Source: CAYGGE01 sp966250865 | GTDB lineage: Bacteria > Patescibacteriota > UBA1384 > CAYGGE01 | Assembly (NCBI GenBank): GCA_966250865.1 | Contig: CBINIT010000015.1 | Coordinates: 1 to 23,852 of the forward strand | Direction: 5' to 3' | DNA: 23,852 nucleotides | Shown: one piece after another, positions 21,348 to 23,852 of the stretch | How the letters are laid out: every line of letters starts with the position of its first letter | How positions within the stretch are numbered: position 1 is the stretch's first letter | Program-made: the position numbers and the translations under genes | The notes under the pieces: model-generated | What the model was told of the DNA's origin: nothing | The model's input: only the letters and a program-made list of their open reading frames with translations | Database searches by the model: none

Positions 21348-22625
21348 ATGCGTCATAATTTTGACATGCCAGAAGAAGCAAACCGGGTTGGCGAGCTCTC
21401 TTTTGACAAGCAAACTGACGAAGTGCTTACAACCGATACTTCAGAAGTTATAGGGAGCGCAAATCAGTATGAACTATTCGCACCAGAAAAGCGGAGAAGC
21501 CATCAAATCATTCAGGCAGTTAAGCAGGAACTCGAACTCAATCAAGATAGTAACAATGTGTTTAAGCAAGGATTTGCTAAACGCTGGCTTGAAGTAGCAA
21601 GGACCGAGCGAACTATTGGACTCGATGCAATAAACAGTCTCGATACGGCTTTATCTCTCTACCATCAAGGTGAAAAAGAGTCTCCTGAGTATCGTCCTGA
21701 TTTTTATTTGGACCTTGTTCTGGAGCTACAGCACGCTGGTCGAGCAGAGGAGGCTGTTCGCTATTTTCAAAAAGATATCATAGTAACGCCGTTGAATAGT
21801 AGAAATATTGCTCGTGCACGCAAGTATCTTGAAGTCCAGCTGGCACTCGGTTTAGACATATCTCGTATCGATACAGTAATACGTCATCATTTGGGAGAGA
21901 CCACTGCGGACTATGCCGCAGTTGAGGGTGCGGAGCTTGATGTTGTCCTAGGCGAGAAGAGCGCTGCTATCGAGAAACTGCTCAATCTCTATACAAAGTA
22001 TCAAGACAAGCCAGGCTCGACATCGACTTACCTTCGCGTCATGCTTATGGAGCGTCTCCTCCAAATTCGTGGCTCGATGATTGCCTCAAGCCCGCTGCGA
22101 GGCTATGACTTCACAACTCCGGTGCTGCAGGACGATAACGATCGGTTTTATGGAGCTATCGAGGAACTCTACTCAGTGGACAATAAAAGACTAATGCGTC
22201 ACTTAGGTAGCTTGCAGATAACCGAAGCTGTTAGGAGTCTCAGTCGTTCGTACATATCGGCCGATGAGCGGAAGCTTCATCTCATGCGTGCAGCAAACTA
22301 TCGGCATGTCGTATCATATGGGTTGCAAGTGGCAAATGCAATGCAAAGCCGCATTCCTCGACAGGAAGCGCAGCTTGAAACAGCACAATCCTTCTGGTTT
22401 GAAGAGCATGAGGCGGCTCGACTAAAACCACAAGATCACTCCTACATGGATTATCGACAAACATCTCGTCATGTCGCAGAGCTAGGCATCCCGGCCTCTG
22501 AGTCAGCGCCCGTAACTGAGAATCTACCAGTCGCATCTTTAGAGCCCATCGATGAACCAGACCAACTCCCAGTTCCACATCCTCAAAAAGAATCTGATGA
22601 CAGTCAGGCATCAGAAGCCAAATAG
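21348..22625 (+). CDS. Unrecognised 425-aa helical (TPR-like) protein
   Basis: No signal peptide or membrane helix. After a polar N-terminus, residues about 45-340 are almost wholly helical with antiparallel-pair character: AINSLDTALSLYHQGEKESPEYRPDFYLDLVLELQHAGRAEEAVRYFQKDI at 94-144 has TPR-like spacing, then KYLEVQLALGLDISRIDTVIRHHLG. The last ~70 residues are acidic, Pro-rich and probably disordered. The family was not recognised; the helical repeats suggest a protein-protein scaffold. Start fixed by AAGGAG five bases before ATG 21348. A possible promoter is TTATTG-N17-TAGTAA just upstream (weak). The 210-bp gap to the divergent ABC gene contains no ORF. Confidence 0.82.
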   Translation: MRHNFDMPEEANRVGELSFDKQTDEVLTTDTSEVIGSANQYELFAPEKRRSHQIIQAVKQELELNQDSNNVFKQGFAKRWLEVARTERTIGLDAINSLDTALSLYHQGEKESPEYRPDFYLDLVLELQHAGRAEEAVRYFQKDIIVTPLNSRNIARARKYLEVQLALGLDISRIDTVIRHHLGETTADYAAVEGAELDVVLGEKSAAIEKLLNLYTKYQDKPGSTSTYLRVMLMERLLQIRGSMIASSPLRGYDFTTPVLQDDNDRFYGAIEELYSVDNKRLMRHLGSLQITEAVRSLSRSYISADERKLHLMRAANYRHVVSYGLQVANAMQSRIPRQEAQLETAQSFWFEEHEAARLKPQDHSYMDYRQTSRHVAELGIPASESAPVTENLPVASLEPIDEPDQLPVPHPQKESDDSQASEAK

Positions 22626-22681
22626 TACTTCACATGAGTGCTCAATGACTTGTCAGTAGACCTGTTTACGACAGATCCCGT

Positions 22682-22957
22682 TTACAGTAGTGACTCATCT
22701 TCTGTATTGTCGCGGACGACGACAATTGTGCACTCAGTAACGAGCGCGGCTAGCGCGCCGATAGCCGCAGCAACAGGAGCGATCACCAGTCCGACAACCC
22801 CGACGGTTACCGGAAACTCAATCAGCTGTTTCCCCTCTTTATCTTTGATAATAATCCGGCGGATATTACCCTGACGGATGAGCTCTTTAACTTTGGCGAG
22901 TAATTCTTCGCCGTTAACCTTAAATTCTTCTTCGTGGGTGTTGTTTGTGTTTTTCAT
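22682..22957 (-). CDS. DUF4342 domain protein
   Basis: 91 residues matching the DUF4342 pattern: EEFKVNGEELLAKVKELIRQGNIRRIIIKDKEGKQLIEFPVTVGVVG followed by a hydrophobic segment (LVIAPVAAAIGALAALVTECTIVVV). The family is common in clostridia and candidate phyla; its function is unknown, and the hydrophobic half suggests membrane association. There is no Shine-Dalgarno; a perfect TATAAT ends seven bases before the ATG, so the transcript is probably leaderless. It diverges from the TrpR-like gene, sharing 81 bp of control DNA. Confidence 0.93.
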   Translation of the reverse strand: MKNTNNTHEEEFKVNGEELLAKVKELIRQGNIRRIIIKDKEGKQLIEFPVTVGVVGLVIAPVAAAIGALAALVTECTIVVVRDNTEDESLL

Positions 22958-22964
22958 GATTTGG

Positions 22965-22973
22965 ATTATACCA
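22965..22973 (-). promoter_or_regulatory. Extended -10 promoter of the DUF4342 gene
   Basis: TGG-TATAAT on the minus strand (TATAAT 22965-22970), no clear -35 box, 7 nt to the ATG. An extended -10 with a start at the initiation codon fits a leaderless transcript. Confidence 0.65.
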
Positions 22974-23000
22974 ATTAATATGAAAAGATCTTCAGAGTAC

Positions 23001-23039
23001 TTGACAATATGCTATCTTTTGTATTAATGTGTTAATACA
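23001..23039 (+). promoter_or_regulatory. Promoter and 20-bp palindromic operator of the TrpR-like gene
   Basis: Perfect -35 TTGACA (23001-23006). The -10 (ATTAAT/TTAATG around 23023-23029) lies inside the perfect inverted repeat TGTATTAA-TGTG-TTAATACA (23020-23039), which runs up to the A of the start codon. The E. coli TrpR operator has the same 20-bp plan (TGTACTAG-TTAA-CTAGTACA). Self-repression by the encoded TrpR-like protein is the obvious reading. Confidence 0.7.
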
Positions 23040-23350
23040 TGAAAACAACCACATACACTATTGAGAATAATCTTACTACACGAGAGGCAAAACAACTGAC
23101 TCGCGCTTTTGCATTACTCAATTCTCCTGAGGAAGTGTTACGGTTGTTTCGAGATTTACTTACGGTAGATGAAGTCGAAGAGTTTTCGCGACGCCTAGAG
23201 GCGGCTCGCCTGCTTTCTGAAGGAAAAACCTATCGTGAAGTTGCATCTCAAACTGGCATGTCCACGGCTACCGTGACTCGAATTAGTCGTTGGCTACATC
23301 ATGGCACCGGAGGGTACCGACATGTCTTGCAGGAGTTAAGGCCTTCTTAG
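23039..23350 (+). CDS. yerC: YerC/YecD-type TrpR-like DNA-binding protein
   Basis: 103 residues, the normal size for the family. All-helical with the TrpR superfamily signature: LLNSPEEVLRLFRDLLTVDEVEEFSRRLEAARLLSEGKTYREVASQTGMSTATVTRISRWLHHGTGGY; the helix-turn-helix is at about 64-86. Family members are widespread in Firmicutes and candidate phyla and poorly characterised. No Shine-Dalgarno; the promoter geometry puts the mRNA start within about three bases of the ATG. Followed by an intrinsic terminator and the HisI-like gene. Confidence 0.94.
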   Translation: MKTTTYTIENNLTTREAKQLTRAFALLNSPEEVLRLFRDLLTVDEVEEFSRRLEAARLLSEGKTYREVASQTGMSTATVTRISRWLHHGTGGYRHVLQELRPS

Positions 23351-23384
23351 CTTTTGCAACAACCTGTCTGTACCTTCATCATAA

Positions 23385-23405
23385 GTCCGCTCCGGCGGGC
23401 TTTTT
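23385..23405 (+). terminator. Intrinsic terminator after the TrpR-like gene
   Basis: GTCCGC-TCCG-GCGGGC (six bp with one G-U) followed by five T, 17 bp before the HisI-like start. It either ends the regulator transcript or attenuates read-through into the next gene. Confidence 0.75.
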
Positions 23406-23421
23406 GTATGGGAGAAAATGT

Positions 23422-23760
23422 ATGAAGCGGAGTGAACTGAAGTTCGATGCTCAGGGTCTGATCCCGGCGATCATCCAGGATATGGAGACGCAGGAAGTGC
23501 GGATGCTCGGATTCATGAACGAAGAGGCGCTTCGCCTGACTCAGGGGACCGGAAGGGTCACTTTCTGGTCACGCTCCAGGCAGAAGCTCTGGGTCAAAGG
23601 CGGCACTAGCGGCAACTACCTCGAAGTCGTCGAGATCCGAGTCAACTGCCACAGTGACTCCCTCCTCATCCTCGCCCGGCCAGCTGGTCCGACCTGTCAT
23701 ACGGGAGCGCGGAGTTGCTATCTCACGGAAGATGATGAACCGAGACTCTTGCTGCCCTAG
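23422..23760 (+). CDS. hisI: HisI-like (phosphoribosyl-AMP cyclohydrolase family) protein with degenerate metal site
   Basis: 112 residues, the usual length for stand-alone HisI. In the family this enzyme opens the adenine ring of PR-AMP, step three of histidine synthesis. Family landmarks: MLGFMNEEAL (28-37), VTFWSRSRQKLWVKGGTSGN (46-65), LEVVEIRVNCHSDSLL (67-82), PAGPTCHTGARSC (87-99). Zinc ligands C76, C92 and C99 are kept. The magnesium motif normally DCDxD is NCHSD here: two of three Asp are replaced, and KGET is KGGT. Activity is therefore doubtful, and no other his gene is in view. Start chosen for GGGAG eight bases upstream. The open frame continues farther upstream only by crossing the terminator. 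Codons more G/C-ending than neighbouring genes; closed by a strong terminator. Confidence 0.85.
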   Translation: MKRSELKFDAQGLIPAIIQDMETQEVRMLGFMNEEALRLTQGTGRVTFWSRSRQKLWVKGGTSGNYLEVVEIRVNCHSDSLLILARPAGPTCHTGARSCYLTEDDEPRLLLP

Positions 23761-23782
23761 TCTGTAGTTTGCAGGCAGCACG

Positions 23783-23820
23783 AAAACAACCCTTACCGGG
23801 CTTTCGGTAAGGGTTGTTTT
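23783..23820. terminator. Strong bidirectional intrinsic terminator
   Basis: A perfect 15-bp stem AAAACAACCCTTACC / GGTAAGGGTTGTTTT with loop GGGCTTTC; A-run on one side and T-run on the other allow use in both directions. Confidence 0.9.
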
Positions 23821-23852
23821 GATAAGAAACTAGCTTCTATTTTCTTCCCTAT

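Noticed and set aside
23290..23421. 44-residue N-terminal extension of the HisI-like protein
   Set aside because: It would cross the end of the TrpR-like gene and an intrinsic terminator, and HisI proteins start at the ATG 23422 position, which has GGGAG upstream.

Overview
The window looks like a chromosomal stretch of a small-genome, monoderm-type bacterium, most likely a Patescibacteria (CPR) member and possibly Saccharibacteria. I infer this from gene content, not from a marker gene. The evidence is a YerC/TrpR-like regulator, a DUF4342 protein, an AcrB-type pump with no adaptor or outer-membrane partner, many single-helix-anchored surface proteins, and very compact transcripts, several of which look leaderless. 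The standard genetic code fits throughout. No rRNA, tRNA, CRISPR array or transposase was seen.

Left edge (1-2623, minus strand): a cobalamin-riboswitch-controlled operon. Promoter, B12 aptamer and intrinsic terminator precede an anchored DUF4430 protein, a second small DUF4430-like protein and a secreted alpha/alpha-toroid protein that is cut by the window edge. Together they resemble eukaryotic transcobalamin split over separate genes, which suggests extracellular B12 capture. Next is a CAD-type dihydroorotase with an altered active-site motif (2646-3722).

At 3779-4456 (plus): a strong promoter, a short Ile/Val/Leu-rich leader ORF, mutually exclusive RNA hairpins and an intrinsic terminator form a textbook attenuator in front of an orphan 134-residue protein that may resemble the LeuA regulatory domain. 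A SAM methyltransferase follows (4565-5266).

5338-7140 (minus): an ECF sigma factor, a membrane protein overlapping it by ATGA (likely its partner or anti-sigma) and a secreted His-rich DUF2680-like protein. Both transcripts start with the same ECF-style promoter (TGWAAT, 16 bp, TGTAGT), which implies a self-contained envelope-stress circuit.

7150-13240 (minus): a PadR-headed operon: padR, two halves of an asymmetric heterodimeric ABC exporter, a START/AHSA1 protein, an anchored TolB-like propeller and a two-helix membrane protein. Two palindromes 20 bp apart overlap the padR promoter. An RND pump gene with its own promoter lies upstream (13263-15994).

16095-21149 (minus): two unrecognised proteins, TspO, a GH43-like five-blade propeller surface protein and an ABC-2 permease/ATPase pair. 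21348-23820: an unrecognised helical protein, DUF4342, a TrpR-like regulator whose promoter carries a 20-bp palindrome with the geometry of the E. coli trp operator, and a stand-alone HisI-like protein with a degenerate metal site.

Several small genes (874-1341, 3975-4379, 16095-16595, 23422-23760) look richer in G/C-ending codons than their neighbours and most are closed by their own hairpin. They may be acquired cassettes.
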